DNA from: Candidatus Omnitrophota bacterium
GTDB taxonomy: Bacteria > Omnitrophota > JAUWXU01
DNA length: 7,050 nucleotides
Assembly: GCA_030616145.1 (NCBI GenBank)
Contig: JAUWXU010000033.1
Location: forward strand, 1 to 7,050
Direction: 5' to 3'
The notes under the pieces: generated by a model
What the model saw: the letters and a program-made list of their open reading frames with translations, nothing else
Database searches by the model: none
What the model was told of the DNA's origin: nothing
Program-made: the position numbers and the translations under genes
Shown here: piece after piece, positions 6,522-7,050 of the stretch
Position numbering within the stretch: the first letter of the stretch is position 1
How the letters are laid out: the number at the start of each line of letters is the position of its first letter

Positions 6522-7050
6522 GAATTGAGGCAAAAAGATTTATCAAAAATAAATTAAAAGAGATTAAAAGAGAAGTAGGAACCAGAGGGGTTTTGGTTGC
6601 GACATCCGGTGGGATAGACAGCATGGTCTGCGCATTGTTGGCCCATAAGGCATTGGGCAGGAAGGCGGTCGCGCTTTTTATCGATACCGGCCTGATGAGG
6701 GATAGCGATAAAAAAAGAGTAAAGGATGAACTTGGTCCTTTCGGTGTAAATATGAAGTTTTTGAATGCGCAGAAAGATTTTTTTAAGTCCCTGAAAGGGA
6801 AAGAGGATCCCGAGCAAAAGAGGAAGGCCTTCCGCCAAACCTTTTACTCTGCCCTATCCAAAGCGGTTAAGCAGTATAAGGTAGAATCGTTGATTCAGGG
6901 CACGATTGCCGCCGATATCATCGAGACCAAGGGAAAGATAAAGACCCAGCACAATATCTTGGAACAGATAGGCATCGATCCTAAAAAGCGGTTTGGTTTC
7001 AAGATTGTAGAACCTCTGCGGCAGATTTTTAAATACCAGGTAAGACAGGT
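6518..7050 (+). CDS. guaA: GMP synthase ATP-pyrophosphatase subunit (GuaA C-terminal/GuaAb type), 3'-partial
   Basis: The visible 177 residues match the ATP-pyrophosphatase half of GMP synthase, which activates XMP with ATP so that ammonia can give GMP. Seen are the PP-loop SGGIDS (30-35), FIDTGLMR (54-61), DPEQKRKA (97-104), QGTIAADIIET (127-137), GKIKTQHN (139-146) and VEPLRQIFKYQVR (164-176). The frame then runs off the right edge, so the dimerisation domain is unseen. The ATG at 6518 lies directly before this domain and overlaps the hisF stop (ATGA), so there is no N-terminal glutaminase domain. This is the archaeal two-subunit layout, needing a separate GuaAa-type glutaminase not seen here. 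Compared with usual GuaA, SHHN reads TQHN, the segment after it (147-160) is altered, and APD/YPD before the IE pair reads AAD. It may therefore be a divergent GuaAb or a paralogue with a shifted substrate. It is probably co-transcribed with hisF. Confidence 0.82.
   Translation, partial: MRIEAKRFIKNKLKEIKREVGTRGVLVATSGGIDSMVCALLAHKALGRKAVALFIDTGLMRDSDKKRVKDELGPFGVNMKFLNAQKDFFKSLKGKEDPEQKRKAFRQTFYSALSKAVKQYKVESLIQGTIAADIIETKGKIKTQHNILEQIGIDPKKRFGFKIVEPLRQIFKYQVRQ

Noticed and set aside
5739..7050. Surface-sugar amidotransferase cassette (HisF-like plus PP-loop protein)
   Set aside because: HisF has housekeeping features including Asp11, Asp130 and VDLKDARDP, and the PP-loop protein resembles GMP synthase more than sugar amidotransferases.

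Overview
The window looks like chromosomal DNA from a bacterium, probably an anaerobe from a poorly cultured lineage. It has modest GC content, every gene is on the + strand, and several families have an archaeal or candidate-phylum flavour: a two-gene SufC/SufB set, a stand-alone GMP synthase ATP-pyrophosphatase subunit, and a DUF1846 protein. I would guess Omnitrophota or a similar lineage, but the sequence alone does not prove this. No mobile element, CRISPR array, tRNA or rRNA is visible.

Layout. Positions 1-1472 hold the 3' part of a fused aminodeoxychorismate synthase/lyase gene (pabB-pabC type, folate pathway), which runs off the left edge. After 48 bases come sufC (1521-2267) and an overlapping sufB (2207-3415), an Fe-S cluster assembly ATPase and scaffold. 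After 14 bases comes a small flavodoxin-fold FMN reductase or iron-sulfur flavoprotein-like gene (3430-3996). These four genes probably form one transcription unit. A 203-base gap (3997-4199) then holds a sigma70-like promoter, a perfect inverted repeat at the predicted transcription start, and an intrinsic terminator that lies before the next gene. Downstream are a DUF1846 gene (4200-5729), hisF (5739-6521) and a guaA C-terminal-type ATP-pyrophosphatase gene (6518 to the right edge). These three are tightly packed and probably form a second unit.

How the genes relate. The first unit combines p-aminobenzoate synthesis with a minimal SUF-type system and a possible redox partner. In the second unit, HisF releases AICAR, a purine intermediate, and the GuaA-type enzyme works at the guanine branch of purine synthesis, so hisF and guaA are metabolically linked through purines. 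The uncharacterised DUF1846 protein leads this unit. The most unusual item is the promoter-inverted repeat-terminator arrangement ahead of DUF1846, which would give either a short RNA of about 70 nt or a controlled leader. No clearly new defence or mobile system is present.
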